Part shown: positions 22,203-34,641 of the stretch, piece by piece
How positions within the stretch are numbered: position 1 is the stretch's first letter
Layout: each line of letters begins with the position of its first letter
From: Piezodorus guildinii
Lineage: Eukaryota > Arthropoda > Insecta > Hemiptera > Pentatomidae
Direction of reading: 5' to 3'
NCBI GenBank assembly: GCA_023052935.1
Contig: CM041292.1
Coordinates: 148,728,939-148,792,938, forward strand
Length of the DNA: 64,000 nt
The notes under the pieces: model-generated
What the model saw: the letters and a program-made list of their open reading frames with translations, nothing else
Told to the model about the DNA's origin: nothing
Database searches by the model: none
Program-made: the position numbers and the translations under genes

Positions 22203-23374
22203 TTTATATTTTCCTTCAAATATCTTTTAACTGTACAGTAGATCAGTAGGAATATTTTAAACTAATATTGCACCGTTACACTGTACTTAGCGTAATCAAT
22301 AAGTTTTTGAATACTTATATCAAGATATGGATATATTTTTAGTCTAGCCGGTTAAATATAGATACAATTAAACCATTGTTCCGAATATAATGGTTGTAAA
22401 AAGTGCAGTTCCAGAAATAAATTTTGTACAAATTATATCTTATCTCTGAGATGTTCCCTAGAAAACAAAGAACACAGATAATATTATCAAACCTAAAAAC
22501 ATCGGTTAGAAATATTTATATATACATTCTCATTATATGCTAGTCATTGTGTATGCTATAATATTAAAAGTTTTACTATTTAAATTACAATGTTGAAAAA
22601 CTTAAGGGCCTAAGATTATTATATTTGCAATATATAACACATCATGAAAAAGAGGTCCCGATAACTTCCTGTTTAGCTCTGTGTTGTTTTTAAGTCTTAT
22701 TTTCACTATTTTGTTAAGGTAAGTGTTTAATTGTTTAAGTTTTAAATGCTAGCGCGTGATATTCTCAATCAACTCAATACGAACTAGTCCGGTAAGTTCT
22801 GCCTAATAGGATTGAAGAATTCTTAGCACAGAGGTTTCACAAAAAAGTCATGAAGGTTTGTTGTCTATCATGTTTTCCGAAGGAGAAAAACATAAAGTTA
22901 AGGATCATTCTATATACATTGATTCCAACATGTTCTACTCTCTATATATTTTTACGGCTCAAAAAAGTTCGTAAAATGCAAAATAATTAAACAAAGACAA
23001 GCTTTCTTTGATGGCATCTTCACATGAGTAGATTTATTAGTAGTTTTTATTTAAGGAAGAGAAATGGAAAAAAGGACGATTTGATGGCATTATATACTAC
23101 AATTACATCGTCTCTAGGGGACGATTTATCCAATAGGTTTACTACCTATTCCAGAAAAAGTACAGGGTAAATTAATTCTGTGGTCTGGCAAGAAAATAAT
23201 TTTTAACCTGCCTCAGCCAGATATCTCTGTAATCAATTATCCAAAGACAATCTGTACGAGCTTATTTTATTTAAATTAATATCGTGAATAACGATTGATT
23301 TCGCTTAACTTAATAAATAATCTGAATATGGATGAGATGGTTCGGGCAAAGTTAAAAAAAAATATTTAAATGAA
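22203..23374. other. AT-rich sequence, nothing recognised
   Basis: No supported gene or repeat. Confidence 0.5.
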
Positions 23375-23740
23375 ATTGTGAAAATCTATTTATCCAACGT
23401 TTTGACCTACTTTGCGGGTTTATTATCATGAAAAATTAACAAAATAAATAATGATTAGTAATTTAGTAAAGTTTACTAGTTAGTAATGAAGGCCTTTCTC
23501 AGTTGTTTTATTTTATTTATTTAATTTATTAGCCTGCAAGAGCATGATTGTGTGAACCGAAGCGCTTTGAGCTCTGCGCTGACTGGTTTAGGCAATGCTT
23601 GGTGGAACAACTACGAAGTAAAGTAAGTAATTTTTTTTTTTTTTATAGTAATATAGTTATCAAAAACCTACGTTGTATCTTGTTTGTTTTTTAGCCCTGA
23701 TGAAAACTCGAAACGTTGGATAAATAAATAGTTGTTCACT
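23375..23740. mobile_element. Facing pair of hammerhead-bearing Penelope-like termini
   Basis: The plus-strand copy reads CCCTGATGAAAACTCGAAAC at 23695-23714, then GTTGGATAAATAAATAG. Its mirror, read on the minus strand at 23422-23385, has a worn CATGATAA core and AAAACGTTGGATAAATAG. The shared GTTGGATAAATA shows the ends are homologous and inverted. About 270 bp lie between them, including a GC-richer patch at 23535-23615 with no known motif. Helix II of the better copy is minimal, as described for small Penelope hammerheads. Confidence 0.52.
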
Positions 23741-24691
23741 ATTTTCAATTTTTTTTTTTTTTTTACTGGCACCCGAGCTATCTCTCCTTCATGTTAATTT
23801 CACGTTCAGTTATTTAATAATCATTAAAATAAAGTATGTCAAGGGGAATCTCTGATTATATTTTATATTTAGCATTTCTAATTAATATTTATTGTTATAT
23901 TTTTTTTCAGCATAAAGATTTGCTTTTGCATTTTATTGCACTGCATTGCAAGATTTAAATCTGTCTCTGTATGAATAATGATAATTTTTGATATTTTCCG
24001 AAAATATGGAATCTACCCCATTATCAAAAGAGGTAGAGCCAAGGGTACTAAATTCAAAGTCATGTAATTAAAAACCGGTTTAAATAAAAAATTGAGCTTG
24101 AAAACATCATTTTAAACATAATTGCATGAGGATGTCCTTATTTATTTTTATTTTTCAAGAGGAACGTCAGAAATAAGCAACTGATTGCCATTCAGCATTG
24201 TAAAATCTATAGCATTTATCCACATTACCATACAATGAATGCCAGGATATTTTACGCTTCTTAGATCGAGTTGTGACTGAAATCCTTGGGTTGTTAGGAC
24301 ATACCGATTATATAAGAAATAATGAAGAAAATAAATTATTTTTTAGACTCGTTTCATACTTAATGAAGAGTGGGTGGAAAAACAAACACAAGGCACAGTT
24401 CCAAGTCAAGCTAGTTCAAGTATGTCCTTGCATCTGTTTACCAGTAAATACAATTTATTACTTAGTTAAGAAATAATTAATAATATAAACCAACAGAATT
24501 AGACAATAGTGGCCGTAGCATAATTTGAAAAAAACAATTAGCTTAAATTGTTAAAGAATAAACACCATTTATTTGTAAAATCGATAATTGATGTTCAATA
24601 AAAACTAAATCACACCTACATTTTCTTTACGTACCTGGAATTTTAGCATTCCAGAAAAAAAAAAAAAAAATCATAGTATATCGCATGAATA

Positions 24692-24743
<52 letters not shown>

Positions 24744-25704
24744 AAATAGGTCATTTTCATTACTTTTTTCATGTTAATTTTTATAATAATGATTATTAAA
24801 AAACATAATTGGATAATAGTATGTAAATGGATATGATTGTTCTCTTGCACAAAAAAAAAAGTAAATAAATTAAAAAAAAAAAAAAAGTTACATATTTGGC
24901 AGAAATGAAAATTGTTCCTTAAAAATAATTTTTAAATATTCCCATGCAGGAAAATGATTTTTTGTTTTTATGATATAGATTTTATTGCATTTGTTATGTT
25001 TTTATGAAAATTATTATAAAAATGTTCTCTTTTTATTACTACATAATGACCTATTACTGCTTTTGTTTAAAGTTGAAGTATTTTAATATTTATTATAATG
25101 TACTTTGCAGATTATACATGAGTGGATGATTGGTGATTTCTGAAAGGTATAAACTAAAAAAAAAATGTTTTTTCAATCATAATTTACAGTAATATGTTTT
25201 TTAGAATTCAAATACAGTTATTAATAACAACTGAATTAAAACAAAAATAGATCAGAAATATTTTTAGAAGCAAGTCTGGAGCACGGACCAACTATTTTTT
25301 TTTTTAAATCTAAGATGCTGATTAAGAATGTACTAACCGGTTTTCGTTTACGAATTCGCAATTTTTTAACAATCGCTGTATCTTAATATTTATTATGCAA
25401 TAAGGGTTGCTGACAATGAGTTTAATATCGGATCGATGTCTTCTATTTTATTTCAGAATTTTAATATTGGGGTCATTTATAAAATGACTGGTGATGGTCA
25501 TTAATAATTATCACCATAGTTGTTTTGAGTATTTAATCCATCAAGGAATTTGCGTTTAAGTTATTATCGTTTTCTTTTTTTTTTCTTTGTTTTTTTTCCA
25601 AACGGATTCCGTTCAGCCTGACGATTCGGTCTCCATGTTCACTTCTTTTTCCGATCCTCATAAATTTAGTTTTGGATATCTATATTTACATATTATGGTC
25701 CAGG
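23741..25704. other. AT-rich sequence with homopolymer and TA tracts
   Basis: It holds (TA)n followed by T17 at 24694-24743 and several poly(A) runs. No gene is supported. Confidence 0.5.
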
Positions 25705-26565
25705 ATTAAACTGGAGGTTGCGACAATTGTTCCCAAACACCACCATGTCGTCAGCGAACACAAGGACTGTGTGCTGAAAACTCTGAAGGTTACTATATCC
25801 GAGATGGTATGGTCTCATTTCCTGTTTTGCTCACTTCAGGGCAGTATCCAACACTAGGATAAACAAGAGGGGGCTATGGCTGCATCCTTGCCTTATTTCT
25901 TGTTCTGTTTGGAATTCCCCTGATGTGTGGTTACATGTTCTAACGACATTTCTCTGAACTTAGTAGAGACTTAAGATGGCCTTTCTTAGTCTTATGTGGA
26001 CTCCATATTCTTCTAGGCTGTAGAAATGTCTCTTTTCTGGACCCTGTCAAAAGCCTTGTTTAAATCTACGAAACAGGCGAGACCTCTCTGCTCTTTTCTA
26101 TGATCTTCTTGGAAATCTGTCTCATCGTAAATATCAGATCCTGAGTGCTCCTATTAGATCTGCAGCCATATTGTTCTTCCCCTAGTTTGTCTTCTATAAG
26201 GCTCCTCAATCTTGTTTCAAGTATCTTGGAGTATACTTTATAGGGGACACTGAGCAGTGATATGCCTCGATAATTCTGACATTCTCGATTGTCTCCTTTT
26301 TTGAAGATCGGGATTATTGTTGAAACCTCCCAGTCCTTTGGGATCACTTCCAATGTTCTTCCAAGCGATGTCAAGGAGGTGCTGGAGCAGTTCCTGTCCC
26401 TTTAGGCCGAAATATCTCAGCATTTCGGGTGAATCGTCCATACCAGCAGCTTTTCCCATCTTCAGTGAACCTATAGCCTCAGCAACTTCCTCTTCGCCGA
26501 TGAAGTCATCTTCTTCCCAGCAGTCTTCTGTGCTTTTTTTCGTTACTGTATTATACCTTCTATTT
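25705..26565 (-). mobile_element. RTE-like LINE fragment with reverse-transcriptase core, broken frame
   Basis: Read on the minus strand, the reverse-transcriptase motifs occur in order but in shifting frames. GSLKMGKAAGMDDSPEML is near 26460, WEVSTIIPIFKKGDNREC near 26330-26280, YRGISLLSVPYKVYSKILE near 26265, and EEQYGCRSNRSTQDLIFTMR near 26180-26110. The first catalytic box CFVDLNKAFDRV is near 26070-26040 and the FADD box is at 25763-25752. At least two frameshifts and several stops separate them. The endonuclease and C-terminus are missing at either end. The clade call rests on the GISLLSVP, FVDLNKAFD and FADD pattern. Confidence 0.82.
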
Positions 26566-27021
26566 CTGTTTTTAAAGTAATACACTAAATGAGTTTGAAG
26601 ATTATAATCAAGACGACGATTTGTAACATCGGACTCAGAATTTTTCTATGTGAATAGATATATTAAAATCACTTAAGACTTTAGTATTATTATTAATGCG
26701 GGACAAGTTTAATCACAATGCCCATCATAATTACTGTGATTTTTGCAGGTTTGTTTTAATTGGAATACAAACGATAAACAAATAGCTATTCATTTTGAAA
26801 AATCTTATAAATTTTGCTTATTCCTAATTTATTTGTGGCCACAATATGATATCAAGTATATATACTTTTTTTGAAGCCGTGTTATTCCATACTTTTCAGT
26901 GGATTTTCACCTTCATTTACAAATGTCAACATTAATTTTTTTTACCATCTACTATTTTTTATACTAAAATATGTTAAAATGTTCATTTCTTATAGCCTGA
27001 AAATAGTATTATTGAATTTCA
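26566..27021. other. AT-rich sequence, nothing recognised
   Basis: No supported gene; open frames here are AT-driven. Confidence 0.45.
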
Positions 27022-27033
27022 TGATTGGAAGGC

Positions 27034-28016
27034 GTCTGGCACCCGGGACTGCTGTACAAACTCCGTAAATCCCTCCCTCCAACATACTTCCTCATCCTCC
27101 AGTCCTACCTCTCTGATAGAACCTTTGAAAATCAACCACAATAGTTCCAATTCATCCACTTTTACTCAGTCCGCTGGTGTTCCTCAAGACAGTATCCTAG
27201 GACCCATTCTTTACACAGTCTATACAGCTGATATCCCAACACATTCCTTTCTACCTATGCCGATGACACTTGCGTGCTATCAGTTAATAACGATCCTAGT
27301 ATTGCCTCTCAAACCCTCCAATCCCACATCAGAAACCTTGAGGTATGGTGTCAGAATTGGAGAATTCAAATCAACTCCAATAAATCCCATCAGATTACCT
27401 TTACCCTTCGTCGTAAACCTATGACATCCTGCCCTACAGTGTCCTTAAATGATATCCCGCTTGTCCCTGTTGAACATTTCCGTTATTTAGGCCTCCTGAT
27501 TGACAAACGTCTTACATGGGATCCCCATACAAGACTGAAAAGACAAGAAACTGCTCGCTGATTTCGGTTACTTGAACATTTACTTGACAGACGTTCTAAC
27601 CTTTCACTTGACTACAAAAGAATAATTTACATGACAATCATAAGGCCTATCTGGACTTACGGAGTTGAGCTTTGGGGCTCTACTAAACCATCAAACTCTT
27701 CCCGTATCCAATCCTTACAATCCAAAATCCTTAACGCTTCTTACTTTGTCACCAATAAAATCATCCACAAAGACCTTAATGTTCCATATGTTGCTGATTT
27801 GGCCTGTACCAGGTATCACTCCTTCCATGAGGAACTCCACTCCCACTCTGATCCACTAGTTTCAATCCTTGCTTCCACTTCAATTCCTGACAATCCGCCG
27901 AAGCGTCTGAAAAGAAGATGGCCTCGAGACCCTCTTGTGTTTTATTATTTTAGCATATTTACTTGATGTTTGAACATACAGTTGTAAATTTCAATAAATA
28001 AATTAAAAGAAAAAAG
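27034..28016 (+). mobile_element. 5'-truncated Jockey-clade retrotransposon with 12-bp target-site duplication
   Basis: The copy is flanked by the direct repeat TGATTGGAAGGC (27022-27033 and 28017-28028). It encodes the reverse-transcriptase palm from GVPQDSILGP through the YADD box (27256-27267) and thumb to RRLKRRWPRDP. The reading is broken by a frameshift before YADD near 27250, a TGA at 27559-27561, and a short deletion after QSKIL near 27735. The 3' end has ACAGTTGTAAATTTCAATAAA and an A-rich rather than pure poly(A) tail. The missing 5' end and the damage show it is dead, and it is older than the copy at 2903-3765. Confidence 0.92.
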
Positions 28017-28104
28017 TGATTGGAAGGCTAGAACCCAAATAACAAAGGCAGAACAATACTATGGCCATCCTTTAATATCATTAACTTTAATGTTCTAGAT
28101 ATAA

Positions 28105-28650
28105 GATAATAATAATAATAGGCTACCTAACCTAAATGTTCGATTCCGATACTACTAACTGTTGCCTAAACAGATTCGTCCAATTACCACCGTCCAAGCT
28201 CAAGCCTCCGAGATCAGACTTAATATGATATCCTTCCACCGACGCTTAGCCTCTCGGACGCCAACCAGTCGGTTTAGCGGATATCAACTTTTTAGGAATT
28301 GGTTCTTCACTGAGCTTAACAACTTACAATGGTCATCTTAGTTGTTGCGATGTAATCAACGCAATTATACTAACGTGGTATAAATTCTTATTGAGCAACC
28401 TTCTAAATTCTTTCGACCAAATATCTAAAGTAGTACCTTAAGGCGTTGCACATCCTTAAAAATAAACTACTAAATTTCACATCCGTAAAGAACCTTCGGG
28501 ATAATAGTAGCTTAATAAATTCTACCTTTAAGTTTTTTGAAGGAAGCCGCGAGCTAAGTAATTTCGCAACTTAATAATAACACGCATTTCCTGCCTTTAA
28601 TCGCAACATTAGCTCCTCCTGGGTTTCGTTTTTTCTTGTTATCATGAAGC
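28105..28650 (-). mobile_element. RTE-like LINE 3' fragment, heavily degraded
   Basis: On the minus strand the remains include PKVLYGCE near 28500 and EAKRRWKDIILSLISEA near 28240. It ends in a TTATTATTATTATC tail at 28105-28120. The same 3' portion occurs at 36801-37075. Stops and shifts are frequent. Confidence 0.7.
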
Positions 28651-29853
28651 TTATATACCAAAATTTTTCAGCGCGTAGTGAGAAGATTAAAACAAACATA
28701 CATTAAGAAATCATGCTCTATGACCAAAACCCTTAAATAGCACGCTGAGTCCTTATATAATGCTGCTCGCTAAAAAACAAAAGCACCTCATTGTCTAGTA
28801 GGAGCAATCGCATCGTGTCACCATTATCATCAGAGGCACTAAAACCAAGAGGGGACCTTGGCCTCCTCAAGTGGTTTCCGGCATTTATTACAAGCGGATG
28901 TTCAACTTGTCTAGCTTTTTAAGAACTCTTTAAATTAACCTTGTCTTAATTCCAGCAGAGCCTTCAACTAAAAGGTGTGTATGTGTGTGTGATGTACCTA
29001 AAAGAAAAAAACAAATTTTGTTTCTTACTTCCGTTAATTGCTGTCAGTACCTTTATCTAAGTCGACAGAAAATAAAGAGTGAAATTTGATCTTCTACACT
29101 ACAGATTTATAACAAATCTATTAATTACAAGTTCGGATACCAAATATTCTAAAAGTGACATTTATGTATATTAATATTCTTAATTGTTTGCTTTTTGGGA
29201 AAAAGGACTACCATCCTCTATTTTGGGTGTACGAAGTATTTTATTGTATATTGTATGTTTTGTTAGACAAATAAATGGAGGATAAGAAAAAACCCTCTAG
29301 TTAAATGTATGTTTCTCAAGCTTCTGAATTTTGAATTTATTAAAGTGAATAGTACTGTTATCGATCAACACCGCACATTACATTGGGTTGTAAAAAAGGT
29401 TTGCAGCGTTTTTCACTTTTCACAGCCTGATTTTAATAAAAACTTCAAAACTTCTTGTAAATATTTTAAATCTATTTTATTCTGCGATATGCCGTGTTGT
29501 TGTGTGTGTGTGGGTTGTCTGTGACCAATGTTTGAATTTGGCCATCTTCAACAGTTGAAGGACAACCCCCCAGCGCTTTGCGTTTTTTAAGTCAATATTT
29601 CCGATTCCAAACCGCTTACGGACGATGATTTCTTCTAAAACATCGACATAAACACTGCAGATTTTCTTTTTCAGAGATAAAATGGCTTTCATTTATTAAG
29701 AATTAAAACTAATTTATTTCTCTTTTATTTTGGGCAAGAAAAATACCATTAAAGATAAGGAATCTAGGTTGAAATTGATGTATTAAAGCACCATTGTAAT
29801 CCTTTTTTAGAACATTATTGACCGAGTAAACATGATCTTATATCACAGAGAGG

Positions 29854-29926
<73 letters not shown>

Positions 29927-31178
29927 GCCATTATGAAATAAATAAAATACATGTTGCAAAAAAGTAAAAGATGACGAACATCGCTTCCGGCTACTCATAG
30001 AAAATATAACAAATGAAGAAGAAAAGCCAAAACCTCGACCAAAGAATGTGTGGGCAGATGATTAGAGGCGAGTTTATGTTGAGGGAATGAAGAAGTACAA
30101 GGAAAGAACACCATAAGTCCTACGTTGTATGCAGAATCCATTTTCATTTTTAGATGGACTACTTCGGACCAAAGTTTTATTTTCAGCATTGATATTTTTT
30201 GATATGGCTCTTAAAGTGCTTCATTTTTCTCAATAAATCATTGGTATAAACTAACTAATACATGTTGTGCTATTAACAGAAATTAAATAAATACAAAAAA
30301 AAAATAATGATGATAGGGTCACCTTGGTTATAACAAGTTCGAGAATATACCACAATAACTGAGAGAAAAAAATATAACTTAAGTACCCTGCTAATTACAA
30401 TTAAATTACAGTTTTTCATTCAGCTAGATTCTATACCCCCAATCAAGAAATACTTATATTTTCACATGGCTTCTGTTTTTCGCTGTTCGATATAGACTTT
30501 TCCGCAAACAAAATCATTAAAATCAGTTAAGAACGAGCGAGGATATTACATTTTAACTTGATTGACTATTTTCCTCGTTTCTTAATTGACAGTGTAGCTG
30601 GTTTTTTTTTTTTTCTTTAGGTAATTGATTACCTGTGGACCGTAAATATATGTTAATCGTTAAGTAAAGTTGTATAATATGATGATATTTATGTAATTGT
30701 TAGAAAATAATTGTGTAAAAATGTGTATCGCTTTTAATTATACAGGAGAAATGAATGATCGATTCTTTATGATCTTGAATCCTAAGATTCAGATCTTCCT
30801 CCGATGAAGATAAAAAGGATGGAATGGGCTGAAGTTATAAAAAAAAACTAAAGCAATGGTATGTGGTGCGTGGTGGAGATCAGTGCCCTTTGGCTCGTCT
30901 TTGCAATGTGATTTCCGTTAGTTAAGGCGAACCCTTATACAACTATTTTTACATTCTTGGTACTGAGTATGTCAAATGTTCAACTATGTGTTTATTATGT
31001 GATGATTGATTTTTGGTTTTGATAGCAGAAGTAAGGATAATATAGTACAGTAGCAAAGATAGCAGAAAATAAAGTTCTGGACTCCCTGGAAACTTAAACA
31101 CCATCACATCTACTCGTATTGGATAAAACAAGGACAATTGGAGGGACATGTGTGTGCATATTTTTAATTATATTTTAA
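28651..31178. other. AT-rich sequence with a long (TA)n tract
   Basis: A TA run of about 32 units lies at 29859-29923. No gene or other repeat could be supported. Confidence 0.5.
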
Positions 31179-31483
31179 TCTTTTTTTCCATTCCATTCTC
31201 TGGCGCGACAGGCCGTGTAGGCCCAGGGCCTCGTGGTGTAATCTTCTGGGAGATTACACTCACGATTCTCGATGAAATTTTATAGGGTAGGGTCATCACT
31301 CCCTACGCCTATTTTTGTGAGTGGCCACCATTTGGCTGACGGATCTCACATACCCGGGATAGAAGCTGTGAGTGAATCCCCATTTAATTATATCATTATA
31401 AAAGGCCCGCCAGGACTGGGATTCTAACTCAGAACCTGTAGCGTGAGAGACTAGCGCGCTAGCCACTCAGCCACGGGCTCCCC
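31179..31483 (-). mobile_element. tRNA-derived SINE, second family
   Basis: Read on the minus strand it begins GGGGAGCCCGTGGCTGAGTG, a tRNA-like head with A box TGGCTGAGTGGCTAG and B box GAGTTAGAATCCC near 31410. A ~230-bp body ends in GGAATGGAAAAAAAG. The short direct repeat TTTTAAT on both sides may be its target-site duplication. The fold is not a functional tRNA gene because it runs on into the SINE body. Confidence 0.8.
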
Positions 31484-31615
31484 TTTTAATATTTTTATTG
31501 TTTTTATATGCAAGAAGTTATATTATGATTACTAGTAAATATTGAAACAGTTTGTCATATAGTTGATGTAGGTTGTCATCTTGTGAAAATTATTATTAAC
31601 AAATATATGTATATA

Positions 31616-31734
31616 GAGTGCTGCCAAGGGGCAGTTTCTCTTCATGTTTATTTCATGTGTTATATTACTTCAGCATATTTACTAGTTGTATTTTTTTTAC
31701 AGTATAATAATTTCAATAAAAATATATTTTAAAA

Positions 31735-31738
<4 letters not shown>
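31616..31738 (+). mobile_element. Jockey 3' UTR fragment
   Basis: It matches the 3' UTR of the other Jockey copies: GAGTGCTGCCAA-GGGCAGTTTC, CATATTTACTAG and ACAGTATAATAATTTCAATAAA, ending A-rich. No coding part remains. Confidence 0.75.
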
Positions 31739-31786
<48 letters not shown>

Positions 31787-32924
31787 GTATATATATTAAT
31801 ATTAATATATAGATTAATATGAGAGACAAGCGAGAAAATGAAGAAAAAAATAAAAATAATTTAAAAAAATATATTAATTTTGTTTTTATTGTATATTAAG
31901 AAAAAATAACATATAAAATTAGTACTATGAAGAAAAATAAGTACGCTGTGTGAAGGCAACACAATCTTGGCAGATCTATAATTAGTAACAATGCTTAATA
32001 TTAATATTAATAATGCTTAATAAACTTAAGCCAAGAAACAGTTCTGATCATTGAATTAGGTTTAGAAAACTGAAAATTTAATAAATTATATGATAGTTCG
32101 AAGATATTTCTTCAGTTTTATTTTCAGATTGGATCTTTCTTAAAGTGACTGAGGAGAGAGGTCAACTTGATTTCCCGAATAAATCATTAGTATGAACGAT
32201 AGTAAATGGGATAACGTAAGCTGAAATTAAAAAAGAAAAGAAAACACTAATCAAACCATAACTCCCCCCCCCCATTTGGTTGAACAATCTAGAATGTACT
32301 AAATAAGAAAATAAACCAACATAACTTAAATGTTCCACCAACTGCAATAATAACCCTAAAACCATAATGTTCCTCACATAAATTAAATATAGCAAACACA
32401 TAAGGCATTCTTTAACAATTTAGATCGTAAAGAAACCTTCTTTAAACTAACTTTAAGCTGTAATACTTTTTCTTCAAAGACTATAAGAATCTTGTTTATA
32501 CAAATTCATATTGAAACATAGAAGGATAGAAATCCTCAACAGCAAGACCGAACTGGAAACGCTTTTAAAACCAAATTTATATATTATTATATATATTATT
32601 TATAATCTATAAACAACAATCTCCCGAAGAGAGGTGTTGATGTAACAGATGGTTGGAGAGATCATAATCTAATATTGCCAAACCATCTAGACTGCATTTC
32701 ACAAGGATGATTTTAATTCCGATTAAAAACAAGATCATATTATATATGATTATATGTTATCATAATTTATTTATCAAGAAAGGTAATGAATTGTGTCTAT
32801 TTAAAAAAAAAAAAAAAACAGTAACATTTTAACATTGGTTAAAGTAATGTCAAAATTTTAGTAGACTAAAATTTTCGTAGTTGGAATAAGTTTTTCAATT
32901 TACTTTTTTATTACTTTCTTACTA
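31739..32924. other. (TA)n tract and AT-rich sequence
   Basis: The TA tract spans 31738-31785. A C9 run lies near 32265. No gene is supported. Confidence 0.5.
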
Positions 32925-33515
32925 GCAAGGTGGTTAGCATAACAGCCTACTAGGGGTGGGCATAATCGAATGACGATTATCAGATCATTCGATTATTTCA
33001 ATCATTCGATTATCGAAATAATCGGTTTGGGGAAACGAATGTTCATTCCAACTGAACTTTTTAACGATAATCGAAGGATTAGAAGGGGTTGGGATAACCG
33101 AATGACATTTTTTTTTTTGCTCATCACATAATTTATATCCATATTTGCACCTATGCTGAGCCAGCTCAGCGATAATAGAAGGGGAATTGTGCCATGTTGT
33201 CTTTAAGAATGCATACATTCGATTATTTAAATCATCGAAGTCCGATCATTCGATTATGCCCACCCCCACAGCCTCCTATGCCAAAGGTTCCGGGTCAAAC
33301 CAAATGGGAGTAAAATATCCTTAGTTATTCCCTAATTCGGAGGGGACGTTAATAGGTGGTCCCGAGCCTGTGTGATGTCAGGTACTCGTTAGAGATCCCT
33401 ATCCTAATAAACCTGGTTAGGCAAAATATAGGACTCCCACTGTAGTATCGTCCGATTAGCCACAGCAGCAATCAAGGGGCGTAAAATATATAAAAAAACA
33501 AACAAACAAACTTTC
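32925..33515 (+). mobile_element. tRNA-derived SINE (main family) interrupted by a MITE
   Basis: The head AAGGTGGTTAGCATAACAGCC (to 32948) and the body from 33268 (CAGCCTCCTATGCCAAAGG, GGACGTTAATAGGTGGTCCC, CTGTAGTATCGTCCG, ACAAACAAAC tail) make one SINE once 32953-33267 is removed. It sets a relative age: the SINE was in place before the MITE landed. Confidence 0.85.
32953..33267. mobile_element. hAT-like MITE inserted in the SINE
   Basis: The ends are inverted copies: GGGGTGGGCATAATCGAATGA at the left, and the same sequence with GGGGG at the right when read on the minus strand. The flanks read ACAGCCTACTA (32942-32952) and ACAGCCTCCTA (33268-33278), a target-site duplication within the SINE head. 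The exact length (8-11 bp) is uncertain because of one mismatch. The interior is full of short ATTCGATTATC inverted motifs. The TAGGGGTGGGC-type terminus suggests the hAT superfamily. No transposase is encoded. Confidence 0.82.
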
Positions 33516-33589
33516 TTACTAACTTCAATAAAGGAAAAAAGGGAATAATACTTACATGATACTATCAAAATCTGTTGCGCTAATACTAA

Positions 33590-34280
33590 CAAATGACTTA
33601 CTTACCACCGTTGTTAAAATCATACTCAGAACTTTTATATGAATTTAGAGGAGACAAAAAGAAGTCGAATTAACCAATAGAAATCCCAACACATTACTTT
33701 CACTTTTCGATATGAAAACTGATGATGGATGATGATCGATTGACATTGACCCCCTCTGCTGCAAATGGTATCACAGCTAAGTTAAGAAAGTAGCGCTGAT
33801 CCTTGAACCTAGGACCATTGGACCGATAATGTTTTGCAAAGTCTGGCAATAGTTGACTTTAAAATCAGTTATTTTAAAATTCTACAGATTTATTTTACAT
33901 TAAAGTGTATAATTATAAATAAAAATAATTAAATACATCATGTACATGAATAAATGTAAAGAGGTACTAACATTTCCCATTTACTAGAACATTTTTAGAT
34001 TGTACTTTAATGAGATTTGAAAAAAAATGATAGGCGTGTGCTACGCCGCTAATATTTTTGATTTTGGTTTCTTTTCATATCATGGAGGTCATCTCTAACG
34101 TGATTATGATGAATAACTCCTTATTCGAGATCATAGTCCGTTGACTGATTTATGCTTGAATATGCGCTGACAGAAACGGCATTGAATAAGGCAAGAGATA
34201 GTAAAAGAAAAAATAAACAAAAAATAGTCGGGGTATTAAGAATGATATCATTCAGGGAGTTTATTCCTTATTTTATGAGA
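33590..34280. repeat. Degenerate relative of the 0.87 kb repeat family
   Basis: TTACCACCGTTGTTAAAATCA at 33602-33622 matches the inverted terminus of the 62.7 kb copy. ATCTCTAACGTGATTATGATGAATAACTCC near 34090 (given here to show the block) matches the interior of the 21.3 kb unit. The rest is too diverged to align by eye. Confidence 0.4.
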
Positions 34281-34511
34281 TATGGCACAAGGAAAAAACA
34301 GATATTCTTTCATGGAATGTAATCTATTTTAACTGGAGAATCAGTATTTATGTCAGGCGATATCCTAATTTATCCCTCATTTAATCTAATGAATAAATAT
34401 TGTTTAATACAAATATTACCCTTTAATATATTTGGTATGATTGCATTCCAAATTACAGAAATACTTAAAACATTTTAATAGTGAAACAAAACATTTTAAT
34501 TTAATTTAAGT

Positions 34512-34641
34512 GATTGGAGTGCTGCCAATGGGCAGTTTCACTTCATATCTTTTTCATGTGTTTTATCTTACAGCTAATTTATTAGATGTAATAATCAACA
34601 CAGTTGTAAATAAATAAATAATAGATAAAAAAAAAAAAAAA
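34512..34641 (+). mobile_element. Jockey 3' UTR fragment with poly(A)
   Basis: GGAGTGCTGCCAATGGGCAG and ACAGTTGTAAATAAATAAAT match the 3' UTR of the coding copies. A poly(A) of 14 ends the piece. AATTTAA occurs on both sides and may be the target-site duplication. Extreme 5' truncation left about 130 bp. Confidence 0.78.
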
